A stretch of DNA of 64,000 nt, taken from contig NZ_CP110644.1 of the NCBI RefSeq assembly GCF_026153515.1, positions 5,521,501-5,585,500 on the forward strand, written 5' to 3'. The position numbers were made by a program, and so were the translations under genes. Within the stretch, counting starts at the first letter, position 1. The number at the start of each line of letters is the position of its first letter. The notes beneath the pieces are model-generated. The model did no database searches, had not been told where the DNA came from, and was given only the letters and a program-made list of their open reading frames with translations. The DNA comes from Pseudomonas sp. KU26590. GTDB lineage: Bacteria; Pseudomonadota; Gammaproteobacteria; Pseudomonadales; Pseudomonadaceae. This document shows, one piece after another, positions 8,937-19,732 of this stretch.

Positions 8937-9458
8937 ATGGTTGATTCTTACGACGACTCCTTCGACGGAGAGAAAAGCAAAACCCAGGTCAAACGAGAGC
9001 TTCACGCTCTGGTGGAGCTGGGCGAACGCTTGACGACATTCAAGCCCGATGTGCTGGCCAAGCTGCCTCTGACCGACCCTTTGCGTCGGGCATTGGCCGA
9101 TGCTTCCAAGCACACCGCGCACATTGCGCGCAAACGCCACATTCAATTCATCGGCAAGCTGATGCGCGATCAGGATCTGGATGAAATCCTGGTGCTGCTC
9201 GATCAGCTTGACGCCTCTACGCGCCAGTACAACGAGCGCTTCCACAATCTGGAACGCTGGCGTGATCGCCTGGTGACCGGCACCGACGACGTGCTTGAGC
9301 AGTTCGTCAGTGAATACCCGGACGCCGACCGTCAGCAACTGCGCTCGCTGATCCGTCAGGCTCAGCATGAAGCTGCGCAGAACAAGGCCCCTACCGCGAC
9401 CCGTAAAATCTTCAAATACATCCGCGAGCTAGACGAAAGCAAACGCGGACTGCGCTAA
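8937..9458 (+). CDS. darP: Ribosome biogenesis factor DarP (YjgA, DUF615)
   Basis: Cytoplasmic protein of 173 residues that associates with immature 50S subunits in E. coli and promotes late large-subunit assembly. Start at ATG 8937, beginning [21 protein letters not shown], agrees with homologs. The whole chain is charged and helical; [17 protein letters not shown] and [11 protein letters not shown] are family signatures. It stands alone on the plus strand between the divergent pmbA and convergent tldD. Confidence 0.94.
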   Translation: MVDSYDDSFDGEKSKTQVKRELHALVELGERLTTFKPDVLAKLPLTDPLRRALADASKHTAHIARKRHIQFIGKLMRDQDLDEILVLLDQLDASTRQYNERFHNLERWRDRLVTGTDDVLEQFVSEYPDADRQQLRSLIRQAQHEAAQNKAPTATRKIFKYIRELDESKRGLR

Positions 9459-9506
9459 AACTGCTGCGCCGTTTGAATCACTCAACCGGCGCACGCCCCT
9501 CGACTA

Positions 9507-10949
9507 TCAAGCCCCGCCTGTGCCGCCAACGGTGATCGCATCAATCTTCAGCGTGGGTTGACCGACGCCTACCGGCAGCGATTGACCGTCCTTGCCGCAG
9601 GTGCCGACGCCGCTGTCCAGGGACAGATCGTTGCCGACCATCGACACGCGACTCATGCATTCCGGACCGTTGCCAATCAGCGTCGCGCCTTTGACCGGCG
9701 CGGTGATTTTGCCGTCTTCGATCAGATACGCCTCGCTGGTGGAGAACACGAACTTGCCGCTGGTGATATCCACCTGTCCGCCGCCGAGGTTGGCGCAGTA
9801 GATGCCGCGCTTGACCGAGGCAATGATTTCAGCCGGATCGCTCTGGCCGCCGAGCATGTAGGTGTTGGTCATGCGCGGCATCGGCAGGTGCGCGTAAGAC
9901 TCGCGACGACCGTTACCCGTGCGCGCGACGCCCATCAGCCGTGCATTAAGCTTGTCTTGCATGTAACCCTTGAGTACGCCGTTTTCGATCAGCGTGGTGC
10001 ACTCGGTCGGGGTGCCCTCGTCATCGACGGTCAGGGAACCGCGGCGATCGGCCAGGGTGCCGTCGTCGACGATGGTGCAGAGCTTCGACGCGACCATCTC
10101 GCCCATGCGACCGCTGTAAGCCGAGCTGCCTTTGCGATTGAAGTCGCCCTCAAGGCCATGGCCGACCGCTTCGTGCAGCAGCACGCCGGACCAGCCGGAG
10201 CCCAACACCACCGGCAAGGTACCCGCCGGGGCCGGAATGGCTTCGAGATTGACCAGCGCCTGACGCAGTGCTTCACGGGCATAGCCCATGGCGCGGTCGT
10301 CGCTGAGGAAATAACGGTAATCGGTGCGACCACCGCCGCCGTGTCCGCCGCGCTCACGACGGCCGTTCTGCTCGACGATCACGCTGACGTTGAAGCGCAC
10401 CAGCGGACGTACGTCGGCGGCGAGACCACCGTCAGTGGACGCCACGAGAATGCGTTCCCAGACACCGGCCATGCTCACGGTGACTTGCTGAATGCGCGAA
10501 TCCAGCGCACGGGTGGCGGCGTCGACGCGCTTGAGCAGTTCGACTTTCTCCGCGCGGGTCATGACCTCCAGCGGGTTGTCCGGCGCGTACAGCTGGGCGA
10601 CGTCCTGGGTGGTGAACGCCTGAACCCGGCCGTTCTGGCCCGCGCGGGAAATCGAGCGCGCGGCACGGGCCGCCTGGGTCAGGGCTTCAGGTGTGATGGC
10701 GTTGCTGTAGGCGAAGCCGGTTTTCTCGCCTGACTGCGCGCGTACGCCGACGCCTTGGTCCAGGTTGAAACTGCCTTCCTTGACGATGCCGTCTTCCAGC
10801 GCCCAGGACTCGGAAATCTGCCCCTGAAAATACAGGTCGGCTGCGTCGATGCCTGGGCCGGCCAGCTCACCGAGCACCGATTGCAGGCTGTCGATACTCA
10901 GGCCGCCTGGTGCCAGAAGGTGTTCGCTGACAGAGGACAAGTGGCTCAT
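9507..10949 (-). CDS. tldD: TldD metalloprotease, catalytic subunit
   Basis: Zinc-bearing subunit of the TldD/TldE protease, 480 residues. The zinc-binding motif HExxxH is visible as [14 protein letters not shown], and the glycine-rich C-terminal region ([36 protein letters not shown]) is typical. ATG 10949 was chosen because CCGGAG lies six bases upstream; it sits three bases before the stop codon of the nitrilase gene in transcription order, so the two are translationally coupled. Expected to pair with PmbA encoded 0.7 kb away. Confidence 0.96.
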   Translation of the reverse strand: MSHLSSVSEHLLAPGGLSIDSLQSVLGELAGPGIDAADLYFQGQISESWALEDGIVKEGSFNLDQGVGVRAQSGEKTGFAYSNAITPEALTQAARAARSISRAGQNGRVQAFTTQDVAQLYAPDNPLEVMTRAEKVELLKRVDAATRALDSRIQQVTVSMAGVWERILVASTDGGLAADVRPLVRFNVSVIVEQNGRRERGGHGGGGRTDYRYFLSDDRAMGYAREALRQALVNLEAIPAPAGTLPVVLGSGWSGVLLHEAVGHGLEGDFNRKGSSAYSGRMGEMVASKLCTIVDDGTLADRRGSLTVDDEGTPTECTTLIENGVLKGYMQDKLNARLMGVARTGNGRRESYAHLPMPRMTNTYMLGGQSDPAEIIASVKRGIYCANLGGGQVDITSGKFVFSTSEAYLIEDGKITAPVKGATLIGNGPECMSRVSMVGNDLSLDSGVGTCGKDGQSLPVGVGQPTLKIDAITVGGTGGA

Positions 10950-10951
10950 AT

Positions 10952-11803
10952 TCACTCCGGGGTATTGGCAGGTCGCACGGCGGCCTGCGAAAAAAATCGC
11001 CGATGATTCGCTATCGGCATGCGCGCCCGTATGGACGCTTGTTCTACGCTGTCTCGTTCGGCCAGCAGCACGGCTTCACCCTGTGCCTGCTCGGCCAGCA
11101 CGCGGCCCCATGGATCTATGATCGCCGCGTGCCCAAATGTTTCTCTCGGCCCCGGGTGAATGCCGCCTTGCGCCGCCGCCAGCACGTAGCACTGGGTCTC
11201 GATGGCCCGGGCGCGCAGCAGAATGTCCCAGTGCGCCGCGCCGGTCACCGCGGTGAAGGCCGACGGCGCGGTAATCAGTTCAGCCCCCGCTTCCCGCAGC
11301 GCGGTGTACAGCTCCGGGAATCGCAGGTCGTAACACACCGAAAGCCCCAAACGCCCGACCGGCGTATCGGCCACGACCACGTTGTTGCCGTGGGCGTAAT
11401 CGTCGGATTCCCGGTACCGCCCTCGTGCATCGGCGACATCGACGTCGAACAGGTGCAGCTTGTCGTAACGCGCGACCTGCTGGCCCTGATCGTCAATCAG
11501 CAGCGAACACGCCGTGACTTTGCCGTCAGGCTGACCTTCGGGCGGCAGCGGCGATGTCCCGGCAACTATCCATAAGGTGAGGTCGCGAGCAGCAAGTTTC
11601 AACCATGGCAGGATCGGTCCTTCGCCATAAGCCTCGGCGCGGCCGATGGCCGCGATATCACGACGGCCCATGGCGGCGAAGTTTTCCGGAAGCACAGCCA
11701 GTTTCGCACCCGACGCAGCGGCCTGTTCCAGCAACCTGCGCGCCTGGGCCAGATTAGCCTCGACATCGCTCTGGCTGACCATCTGAATGACTGCGAAAGA
11801 CAT
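10952..11803 (-). CDS. Carbon-nitrogen hydrolase (Nit1-like amidase)
   Basis: Nitrilase-superfamily amidase of 283 residues. The catalytic Glu-Lys-Cys triad is visible in [24 protein letters not shown] and [13 protein letters not shown]. Similarity is to the Nit1 branch, members of which hydrolyse deaminated glutathione, so metabolite repair is a plausible role. Located between yhdP and tldD in the conserved mre-tldD block, with a 0.56-kb repeat-filled gap separating it from yhdP. Substrate not demonstrated. Confidence 0.9.
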   Translation of the reverse strand: MSFAVIQMVSQSDVEANLAQARRLLEQAAASGAKLAVLPENFAAMGRRDIAAIGRAEAYGEGPILPWLKLAARDLTLWIVAGTSPLPPEGQPDGKVTACSLLIDDQGQQVARYDKLHLFDVDVADARGRYRESDDYAHGNNVVVADTPVGRLGLSVCYDLRFPELYTALREAGAELITAPSAFTAVTGAAHWDILLRARAIETQCYVLAAAQGGIHPGPRETFGHAAIIDPWGRVLAEQAQGEAVLLAERDSVEQASIRARMPIANHRRFFSQAAVRPANTPE

Positions 11804-11891
11804 ACGCGCTCCCTGATCGATAGGACTTCACTCTACTCCAAGCACCGTCGATGGGCTCGCCCGGCCGCTCGAATTCATCGTGACTGCACCA

Positions 11892-12316
11892 TTCTTCCCG
11901 GCTGAAGCCGGTCCTACACACCGCGCTCACCTTGTGGGACTGGCTTTAGCCGGAATCTTTCAAGTGTCACACCGCAGAGCAATTGAAGAGCCGCAGATCT
12001 GAACGTAGGAGCGCGCTTGCCCGCGAAAGCGTAGGTACGGGCGACCCGAATGCGTCGGATGTACCGGCCTCTTCGCGGGCAAGCGCGCTCCTACACCGAT
12101 CAGCGGCAGACAGTGAACGCTCGTGGCACCCACTGGCCTCTTCCCGGCTGAAGCCGGTCCCACTGACACCGCGCTCCCCTAGTGGGACCGGCTTTAGCCG
12201 GGAAGGCGTCGGAAGCCACACTGCAACATTTGGGGTGTACATGCTGGCCTCTTCCCGGCTGAAGCCGGTCCCACTGACACCGCGCTCCCCTAGTAGGACT
12301 GGCTTTAGCCGGGAAG
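11892..12316. repeat. Mixed REP cluster between yhdP and the nitrilase gene
   Basis: The gene-free stretch 11804-12363 is almost filled by palindromes. There is a degenerate pair of the CTTCCCGGCTGAAGCCGG class at 11892-11956, a GTAGGAGCGCGC-class pair at 12005-12094, then two tandem CTTCCCGGCTGAAGCCGG-class pairs at 12137-12204 and 12248-12316, offset by 111 bases. The last type is the unit amplified at 18508-19210. No coding potential is evident. Confidence 0.88.
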
Positions 12317-12363
12317 ACGTCGGGCGTCACGCTGCAAAGGTCCGCGTCGTGCCAAGGCAGTGA

Positions 12364-15300
12364 TCACTGGGGTTTCTCGAACGGCTTGTCGAAGGTGATC
12401 TTCGGTTCTTTCCATGGCCCTTCGACTTTGTACTGGACGCTGGCGAAGCGCGATACGCGGTCGCCGAGCAGTTTGTCGACGAGGAACAACGCGCCGCCAA
12501 TCGCCGGCGCCCCAATGATCAACGCAGCGATTGGCAGGTTATTGGTCACCGGAAGCGTTACCAGCAGCTTGGCGTCGACTCGGTCGCGGACCATGTCCAG
12601 CGTGCCGTCGAGTTCCAGGTTGGTGGACGGGCCCGTCATGGTGATTGGATTACGTGTGACGTACACACCATCGCTCGCCACCAGCAGACCTTTGACTTTG
12701 TCGTAGCTCAGCCCTTTGCCCAACAGGTCAGAGAAGTCCAGACGCAGACGCCGGCCAATCGAGTTGAAGTTGAGCAGGCCGAACACACGCAACGCCTGCG
12801 CACCGCCCTCGACCTCAACGAATTGGCCGTTCTTCAGCGTCGCGTCCAGATTGCCAGAATAACGCTTCAACCCCACCCAGGCGGGCGAGCCCGGCCAGCG
12901 ACCGTCAGCGTTCAGCTCGAACTCCTGACTGGTGACCGTGGGCGCGAAACCCCAGGCTTTGAGCACATCGGCGAGATTCTTGCCGCTCACCTGGCCCTTG
13001 AACCAACTGCTGGTCGTCCCCGGTGTGCCTTCCCAACCGCCGTTGCCGAGCAGTGCAATGCCTTTGAGGCCCAAATTCATATCGGCCAGCTGAATGCCGT
13101 TCGGCGTCGGGCGGACCTTGAGCGACCACGCGCCCATCAATTGATCGCCCTGAAACAGCTGAGTGATCTTGATGTCCAGCGCGGGGATCTTGCGCGGGTC
13201 GACGTCCGCCAACGGGTCCGGGGCGTTTTCAACGACCGCTGCATTCGGGTCCGGCGCGGGCAAGCGCACGTACAACAAGCTGATGTCGATGGGCGCGGTT
13301 TTGCTGTCCGGCAACGTCGCCGTGCCTTTCACCTTCGAGCTGTCCAGCGACAGCGCCCACGCCGCATCACTGCGTTTGAGCTGAACGCCCGCCTGCTCCA
13401 GGGTCGTGCCCATCGCGGTCAGCTTGCCGATCTGCAAATCGACGCTATTGAGCAACTGCTTGGCGCTGCCCCCAGGGTCATTGCCGGCATAACGCTCAGC
13501 CATGGCTTGCCAGGGCGCGACGTCGAGTTCCGACAACGAGCCGCGCACACGCAACCCCTTGCTGTCGGGCACAATCGCCCCGCCTTCACCGAGGAACAGC
13601 TCGCCACGCCCGTCGCCGAATTTGCCCGGCGGCGACGCGAACGCCAGATTGGCGATATTGCCGTAGCCGACGTCGATGCGCCGTTCCGGGCCTTGCAGGT
13701 TCATTCGGAAATCAGTGTCACGCGCATCATCAGCGGTTTTGCCGAACGGCGCCGGCAGATCGACCGCCAGCCCTTTCAGATTCGAGTTGATCTGCAGCTG
13801 GCTGGCGTTGCCGTTCAATGTCAGCTGCAACTGATAGGGCAAATCCCCTGAAATCGGCAACGGCTGCGTGACACCCAGCCAATCGGTCAAGCGCTTGCTG
13901 GCGATCTGGCTGCTGGCAGTGATGCGCGTCACCGGCGCCCCCGGTTTGCCTTCGGCGAAAATCTCGGCGTTCACCGGCTTGTCGAAGGCGACGGCCTTGA
14001 TGTTCTTGCCGCTCAGTCCTTTGGTGTAGTCAAAACGGAAATCGCCGCGCAGTTGCGTCAGCTCCAGCACTGGATCGGCGAGCTTGAGCCGCGAATTGTC
14101 GGTACTGAAATCCATCACGACCTTGGGCTCCTGCCCCTTGACCAGCGGGATATCCAGATTGAGATGCCCCTGCAACGGACCTTCCGCCTGCCAGCCGGCG
14201 AAGGTCTGGGCGGTGCCGATCGGCGCTTCCTGAAGGATCTTCATGCCGTCCTGGAGGCTGCCCTTCAAGTCACTGTCCACCAACAGATGGCTGGACTGGC
14301 CCGCCGGGACGTGGGGAATGTCCACCGCGACATTGCTGACCTGGGTGTTCAGCAACTGACCTTTGTTGGCCCGAATGCGCACGCCGCTGTTCTCGACGAA
14401 CACATCACCGTCCACATTGTTCAGCTGCGGCCACCCTGGCTGGAACGCCAGGCTGGCGTTGCGCACCTTGAAGAACAGGCTGATGACCCGCGCCACATCA
14501 GGCGCGTCTTTGTTGATCGAGCCCTGGTACTGGAAGAAACCCTGATCGACGTTGCCACCCAGAATCGCGGTGCGCAGCCACTGGTCGAGGGCCGGGCTGA
14601 GCACGGCGGGCAGGTACTTGGAGGTGTAGCGACCGTCGCCGTCGACCAGCCCGACGCGCAGGTCCATGTAATCTTCCTGGCTGTGATCGAAGTGCAGGCG
14701 GATCAGGAAGTCGCTGGCAATATTGCCCTCCTCGCCCTCGACCTTGATGTACGGCGCAATCAGCGTGAAGCCCTGATCCTCCAGCGACCAGGTCAGCTTT
14801 GCATTGGCGTGACGGTATTTCCATTCGTTACGGAAGATCGGGTCCAGGTGCAGCATGAAATCGTCGGTGTCGAGGCGCAGTTCGCCCTGGCCCAGATCAC
14901 CGCTGATGGCACCGCTGACATTCCCCGCCGCCGGCGCGCCGTGGTAGGCGTCGAAACCGACCTTGTCCAGATTGGCAGCGAAGCTCAGTCGCTTGGGCGC
15001 CTCAGCCTGCGGTCGGTAATCGACCAGCACATTGCGCAGCCCGCCGGTAACCTTCAGGCGGTCGACCGCCACCATCACCTTGTCAGGCAATGGCGCCAGG
15101 GAGTCGAGCAGCGGAGTGATCGGCGTCAGATCAAGCCGGTCAGCCTGGACGTGCCACAGCTCTTCGGCGTCGGCGGTCGCGGCGGTCTGCTGCAGATGAA
15201 CACGGCTTTCCCAACGCTGGCTGTTCAGGTCCATCGCCAAGGAGTCGAGGGTGGCGCTGAAGCCTTTTTCGTCGCGCACAAGCCAGGCGTTGAGGGCCAG

Positions 15301-16179
15301 ATTGTCAATGCGCGCGGGCTTGCGGTCGGCGTACGCGCCTTTGAACTGCGGCGCATTCAAGCGCGCGACAGCGCTTTGCAGATTGCCCTTGCCCCAGTTC
15401 AGCCACAACTCACCGCCGGCCTTGAGCGTCTGGATCTTCCACTCGCGGGTGAGGCTTTTTGGCAGCCACTTCGACCAGTCGCTTTGCGGGAGGCTGAGAT
15501 ACGCGTCGGCCGCGCCGTCGCGCCACTCGTGGGCGCGCACGGTGGAGCGAACGTTGAGCGACAGCGGCTGGCCGTCGGGCAGATTCAAGCGGGCGTCGAG
15601 GCGCTGATGCAGGCTGCCGGTCTTCAGCGTCAGGCTTACATAGGTCAGCGTCAGGGGCGAGTGGTCATACGGCTGCAGAGTGATCTGGCTGTCGAACAGC
15701 GACAGGTGCGAGACCATCTGCATCTGATTGAGGATTTGCTCGGGGTCGAAGGGCTTGTCGGTTTGAACGGGGAGCCCCTGGAGTGCCCAGTGGCCGGTCT
15801 GGTCTTCCTTCAGGCCGATCTGCAGGCCGTCCAGCTCAAGCCGCTCGAGGCGCACTTCGCGTGTACGCAGGCTCGCGAGCAAGTCCGGCATGGCCCGCAC
15901 GTGATCGAGGCGAACGGCATTGCCGCCCTCACCAATCATCACGTCACGCGCCACAAAGATGGGTGCGAAGCCGCTCCAGCTGCCTTCCAGCCGGCCAATG
16001 CTCACCGGCATGCCCAGGGCGGTCTGCGCCTTGGCTTCGACGTCGGCGCGGTATTCAGCCACCATCGGCACCAATTGACGGCCAACGCTCACGTACAGCG
16101 CGACCAGCACCACGAAGAGGGCGCACAGCGTCAGGCCCCAGCGGATCAGCGCAGCGAGAAACCGAGTCAGACGCTCCAT
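12364..16179 (-). CDS. yhdP: YhdP family AsmA-like envelope protein
   Basis: Very large inner-membrane-anchored protein of 1,271 residues. There is one N-terminal membrane helix (about residues 8-30, RWGLTLCALFVVLVALYVSV) and a long periplasmic beta-rich body with the DUF3971/AsmA_2 layout, ending with DAKLLVTLPVTNNLPIAALIIGAPAIGGALFLVDKL. In E. coli YhdP acts with TamB and YdbH in carrying phospholipid to the outer membrane. Start at ATG 16179 because GGAGG precedes it; a TTG 18 bases further upstream is less likely. In the conserved position after rng. Confidence 0.93.
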   Translation of the reverse strand: MERLTRFLAALIRWGLTLCALFVVLVALYVSVGRQLVPMVAEYRADVEAKAQTALGMPVSIGRLEGSWSGFAPIFVARDVMIGEGGNAVRLDHVRAMPDLLASLRTREVRLERLELDGLQIGLKEDQTGHWALQGLPVQTDKPFDPEQILNQMQMVSHLSLFDSQITLQPYDHSPLTLTYVSLTLKTGSLHQRLDARLNLPDGQPLSLNVRSTVRAHEWRDGAADAYLSLPQSDWSKWLPKSLTREWKIQTLKAGGELWLNWGKGNLQSAVARLNAPQFKGAYADRKPARIDNLALNAWLVRDEKGFSATLDSLAMDLNSQRWESRVHLQQTAATADAEELWHVQADRLDLTPITPLLDSLAPLPDKVMVAVDRLKVTGGLRNVLVDYRPQAEAPKRLSFAANLDKVGFDAYHGAPAAGNVSGAISGDLGQGELRLDTDDFMLHLDPIFRNEWKYRHANAKLTWSLEDQGFTLIAPYIKVEGEEGNIASDFLIRLHFDHSQEDYMDLRVGLVDGDGRYTSKYLPAVLSPALDQWLRTAILGGNVDQGFFQYQGSINKDAPDVARVISLFFKVRNASLAFQPGWPQLNNVDGDVFVENSGVRIRANKGQLLNTQVSNVAVDIPHVPAGQSSHLLVDSDLKGSLQDGMKILQEAPIGTAQTFAGWQAEGPLQGHLNLDIPLVKGQEPKVVMDFSTDNSRLKLADPVLELTQLRGDFRFDYTKGLSGKNIKAVAFDKPVNAEIFAEGKPGAPVTRITASSQIASKRLTDWLGVTQPLPISGDLPYQLQLTLNGNASQLQINSNLKGLAVDLPAPFGKTADDARDTDFRMNLQGPERRIDVGYGNIANLAFASPPGKFGDGRGELFLGEGGAIVPDSKGLRVRGSLSELDVAPWQAMAERYAGNDPGGSAKQLLNSVDLQIGKLTAMGTTLEQAGVQLKRSDAAWALSLDSSKVKGTATLPDSKTAPIDISLLYVRLPAPDPNAAVVENAPDPLADVDPRKIPALDIKITQLFQGDQLMGAWSLKVRPTPNGIQLADMNLGLKGIALLGNGGWEGTPGTTSSWFKGQVSGKNLADVLKAWGFAPTVTSQEFELNADGRWPGSPAWVGLKRYSGNLDATLKNGQFVEVEGGAQALRVFGLLNFNSIGRRLRLDFSDLLGKGLSYDKVKGLLVASDGVYVTRNPITMTGPSTNLELDGTLDMVRDRVDAKLLVTLPVTNNLPIAALIIGAPAIGGALFLVDKLLGDRVSRFASVQYKVEGPWKEPKITFDKPFEKPQ

Positions 16180-16369
16180 GACGCTACGCCTCCGCAAAAA
16201 CTGCCTGCATATGGCATCCGGCTCAATCGTGCAGGTGCGGGTACGTCCAGGTTGTGCTCAATCGCCACGCGTTGTTCTCTTTGGACGGCATCCGTTCCGT
16301 CTGCCTCAAGGGCACTGTTTTCTGTATTCAACTGCGCCGCCACTCGGCAGCACGGCGCATCACGCACTC

Positions 16370-17827
16370 TCAGAGCAGCACGACGTCATATTGTTCCTGG
16401 GAGTACATGGTCTCGACCTGAAAGCGAATGGTCCTGCCAATGAACACTTCCAGCTCGGCCACGTTGCCGGATTCTTCATCGAGCAGCCGGTCGACCACTT
16501 TCTGATTGGCCAGCACGCGGTAGCCCACCGCCTGATAGGCGCGGGCTTCGCGCAGAATCTCGCGGAATATCTCGTAGCAGATGGTTTCCGGGGTCTTCAG
16601 CTTGCCACGGCCCTGGCAACTGCTGCACGGCTCGCAGAGCACTTGCTCCAGACTTTCCCGGGTGCGCTTGCGCGTCATCTGCACCAGACCCAGTTCGGTG
16701 ATGCCGATGATGTTGGTTTTGGCGTGATCGCGCTCGAGCTGTTTTTCGAGCGTGCGCAGCACCTGACGCTGATGCTCGGCGTCTTCCATGTCGATGAAAT
16801 CGATGATGATGATGCCGCCGATATTGCGCAGGCGCAGCTGTCGGGCAATCGCGGTCGCCGCTTCAAGATTGGTCTTGAAGATGGTCTCTTCGAGGTTGCG
16901 ATGACCGACGAAGGCACCGGTGTTGACGTCGATGGTGGTCATGGCCTCGGCGGGATCGATGACCAGATAGCCGCCGGACTTGAGCGGCACCTTGCGGTCC
17001 AGCGCGCGCTGAATTTCGTCCTCGACGCCATACAGGTCGAAGATCGGCCGCTCGCCAGGATAGTGTTCAAGGCGGTCGGCGATTTCCGGCATCAGCTCGG
17101 CGACGAACTGGGTGGTCTTCTGGAAGGTCTCGCGGGAGTCGATACGAATCTTTTCAATGCGCGGGCTGACCAAGTCGCGCAAGGTGCGCAGCGCCAGGCC
17201 CAGGTCTTCGTAGATCACGCTGGCCGGGCTGATGGTTTTGATCTGCTCGCCAATCTGGTCCCACAACCTGCGCAGGTAGCGGATGTCCATCATGATCTCG
17301 TCGGCGCCCGCACCTTCGGCCGCCGTGCGCAGAATGAAACCGCCCTTCTCCTTGATCCCTTCCTTGGCGACGCAATCGCTGACCACTTGTTTCAGACGCT
17401 CGCGCTCGGCTTCGTCTTCGATTTTCAGGGAAATGCCGACGTGGGCCGTGCGCGGCATGTACACGAGGTAGCGCGACGGGATCGACAGCTGAGTGGTCAA
17501 CCGTGCGCCTTTGCTGCCGATCGGGTCTTTGGTGACCTGCACCACCAGACTCTGGCCATCGTGGACCAGCGAGCTGATGGTCTCCACGGCCGGGCCTTCG
17601 CGCATGGAGATTTCCGATGCGTGAATGAACGCCGCGCGGTCCAGCCCGATGTCGATAAATGCCGCCTGCATGCCAGGCAGCACGCGCACGACTTTGCCCT
17701 TGTAGATATTGCCCACGATCCCGCGACGCTGGGTGCGTTCGACGTGCACCTCTTGTAACACCCCGTTCTCAACGACCGCCACGCGCGATTCCATCGGCGT
17801 GATGTTGATCAGAATCTCTTCACTCAT
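16370..17827 (-). CDS. rng: Ribonuclease G
   Basis: RNase E/G family endoribonuclease of 485 residues, cytoplasmic; matures the 5' end of 16S rRNA and decays some mRNAs. An N-terminal S1 domain (about residues 35-125, [23 protein letters not shown]), the catalytic stretch with the DNase I-like metal-binding region ([28 protein letters not shown]) and the zinc-link cysteines ([11 protein letters not shown]) are visible. The length is that of RNase G and the RNase E tail is absent. The start overlaps the maf stop by four bases. Confidence 0.96.
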   Translation of the reverse strand: MSEEILINITPMESRVAVVENGVLQEVHVERTQRRGIVGNIYKGKVVRVLPGMQAAFIDIGLDRAAFIHASEISMREGPAVETISSLVHDGQSLVVQVTKDPIGSKGARLTTQLSIPSRYLVYMPRTAHVGISLKIEDEAERERLKQVVSDCVAKEGIKEKGGFILRTAAEGAGADEIMMDIRYLRRLWDQIGEQIKTISPASVIYEDLGLALRTLRDLVSPRIEKIRIDSRETFQKTTQFVAELMPEIADRLEHYPGERPIFDLYGVEDEIQRALDRKVPLKSGGYLVIDPAEAMTTIDVNTGAFVGHRNLEETIFKTNLEAATAIARQLRLRNIGGIIIIDFIDMEDAEHQRQVLRTLEKQLERDHAKTNIIGITELGLVQMTRKRTRESLEQVLCEPCSSCQGRGKLKTPETICYEIFREILREARAYQAVGYRVLANQKVVDRLLDEESGNVAELEVFIGRTIRFQVETMYSQEQYDVVLL

Positions 17828-18435
17828 GACTTGTCACCTTCCGGGCGTTGCCAACAGGGTATGCCGAAACGCTGGAGGATTTCTGCGGTTTCGCACAAGG
17901 GCAAGCCGACCACGGCGGAATAACTGCCACTGAGGTTTTCCACGAACACCGCGCCCAGCCCTTGGATGCCGTAGCCGCCGGCCTTGTCGCAGGGCTCGCC
18001 GCTGGCCCAGTAGCAGCGGGCTTCGTCTTCCGGGATCGCCCGGAAACGGACACGGCTGGTGACGGTTCGGGTTTCGCAACGCTCCTCATGGACCACGGCA
18101 ATGGCGGTCAGGACGTCGTGTTCCCGGTTCGACAGTGCGGCAAGCATCGCCAGCGCCTCGGCTTCGTCCGCCGGCTTACCGAGGATGCGGCCGTCGAGCA
18201 CCACGGCGGTATCGGCGCCGAGGACGCAGGCGGTCGGGTACGCGGGATCGTTGGCGAGCTGCAGCAGCCCGGCATCCGCCTTGCCACGGGCGAGCCGCAG
18301 GACGTATGCGGCAGGGGTTTCGTTGGCCAGAGGGGTTTCGTCGATGTCGGCGCTGAGTGTCGTGAACGGCACGCCGATCTGGGTCAGCAGCTCACGACGG
18401 CGCGGGGAGCCGGAGGCAAGAAGAAGGTGGGGCAT
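17824..18435 (-). CDS. maf: Maf family nucleoside triphosphate pyrophosphatase
   Basis: Cytoplasmic house-cleaning nucleotide pyrophosphatase of 203 residues; family members hydrolyse dTTP, UTP or modified nucleotides. The N-terminal signature [14 protein letters not shown] and the central [19 protein letters not shown] and [27 protein letters not shown] blocks are present. It overlaps rng by four bases (ATGA). In most Pseudomonas maf follows mreD closely; here an 0.8-kb repeat array separates them. Confidence 0.94.
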   Translation of the reverse strand: MPHLLLASGSPRRRELLTQIGVPFTTLSADIDETPLANETPAAYVLRLARGKADAGLLQLANDPAYPTACVLGADTAVVLDGRILGKPADEAEALAMLAALSNREHDVLTAIAVVHEERCETRTVTSRVRFRAIPEDEARCYWASGEPCDKAGGYGIQGLGAVFVENLSGSYSAVVGLPLCETAEILQRFGIPCWQRPEGDKS

Positions 18436-18507
18436 GGGACGTCTCCGTGTCGTTGATCACAAGCGTAGCCTTGGTGCACATCGCTGAAGTGAGGGTGCTC
18501 ACACCGG

Positions 18508-19210
18508 CCTCTTCCCGGCTGAAGCCGGTCCCACTAAAACACCGCGTTCAAACTGTGGGACCGGCTTTAGCCGGGAAAGCGTCGGGTGTCACGCCGCAGA
18601 ATTGAGGGTGCTCACACTGGCCTCTTCCCGGCTGAAGCCGGTCCTACTGATGCACCGCGTTCAGACTGTGGGATCGGCTTTAGCCGGGAAAGCTTCAGGT
18701 GTCACACCGCAGAACTGATGGCGCCCACACCGGCCTCTTCCCGGCTGAAGCCGGTCCCACTAAAACACCGCGTTCAAACTGTGGGACCGGCTTTAGCCGG
18801 GAAAGCGTCGGGTGTCACGCCGCAGAATTGAAGGTGCTCACACTGGCCTCTTCCCGGCTGAAGCCGGTCCTACTGATACACCGCGTTCAAACTGTGGGAG
18901 CGGCTTCAGCCGGGAAAGCGTCGGGCGTCACACCGCAGAACTGAGGGTGCTCACGCCGGCCTCTTCCCGGCTGAAGCCGGTCCCTCTAAAACATCGCGTT
19001 CAAACTGTGGGACCGGCTTTAGCCGGGAAAGCGTCGGGTGTCACGCCGCAGAACTGATGGCGCCCACACCGGCCTCTTCCCGGCTGAAGCCGGTCCCACT
19101 AAAACACCGCGTTCAAACTGTGGGACCGGCTTTAGCCGGGAAGCGCCGGGTGTCACACCGCAGAACTGATGGCGCCCATACCAGCCTCTTCCCGGCTGAA
19201 GCCGGTCCTG
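18508..19210. repeat. Tandem REP array, 113-bp period
   Basis: Six full units of about 113 bases plus a terminal half unit, with starts near 18508, 18621, 18734, 18847, 18960, 19073 and 19185. Each unit has the left arm CCTCTTCCCGGCTGAAGCCG, a spacer of about 25 bases, the right arm GACCGGCTTTAGCCGGGAA, and a linker containing GTCACNCCGCAGAA. Units differ by scattered substitutions. The array fills the gap between mreD and maf (18436-19240) and therefore interrupts a block of co-directional housekeeping genes. Open frames through it are by-products of the repeats. Confidence 0.95.
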
Positions 19211-19240
19211 CAAAAACTGGCAGATGCCGTTCCCAATGAC

Positions 19241-19732
19241 TTAGTTGATCTTCAAACGCAGGCGCAATCCGCGCAGGCCGTAGCTGACCCATGGCCAGAG
19301 CAATGCGCTGACCAACGCCGGCAACACCAGCGCCAGGGTCGGCTGGCGGTTGCCGGTCAGGGCGCTGAGCCACAGCTGCACCAGCTGCGCGAGACCGAAA
19401 ATCACCAGAAGCACCAGGCACTGCTGCCACATCGGGAACATGCGCAAGCGCTGCTGCAACGACAGCACCAGAAAGGTAATCAGCGTGAGGATCAACGCAT
19501 TCTGCCCCAGCAATGTGCCGTACAGCACATCCTCGGCCAGCCCCAGCATCCACGCCGTGACCATGCCAATCTTGTGAGGCAACGCCAATGCCCAGAAGGC
19601 CAGCAGCAGTGCGAGCCAGAGCGGGCGAAATATTTCCATGAACTGCGGCAGCGGCGAAACGCTGAGCAGCAGGCCGATGGCGAAGGTCAGCCAGACCACC
19701 CAGCCGTTTCGTGCAGGAGCGTGACGCGCCAT
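19241..19732 (-). CDS. mreD: Rod shape-determining protein MreD
   Basis: Small integral membrane protein of 163 residues of the elongasome. Several hydrophobic helices are visible (VVWLTFAIGLLLSVSPL, LWLALLLAFWALALP, ALILTLITFLVLSL, ALVLPALVSALLWPWVSYGL). The start codon overlaps the mreC stop by one base. It works with MreC, RodA and PBP2 to position side-wall peptidoglycan synthesis. Full length. Confidence 0.94.
   Translation of the reverse strand: MARHAPARNGWVVWLTFAIGLLLSVSPLPQFMEIFRPLWLALLLAFWALALPHKIGMVTAWMLGLAEDVLYGTLLGQNALILTLITFLVLSLQQRLRMFPMWQQCLVLLVIFGLAQLVQLWLSALTGNRQPTLALVLPALVSALLWPWVSYGLRGLRLRLKIN

Noticed and set aside
14053..16443. 796-codon open frame on the plus strand opposite yhdP
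   Set aside because: Antisense frame in GC-rich DNA; composition is His/Gln/Arg-rich without domains, while the minus strand encodes a complete YhdP.
18586..19239. Open frames of 60-81 codons with a repeating SSRLKPVPL-like peptide
   Set aside because: By-products of the 113-bp REP units, present in several frames on both strands.
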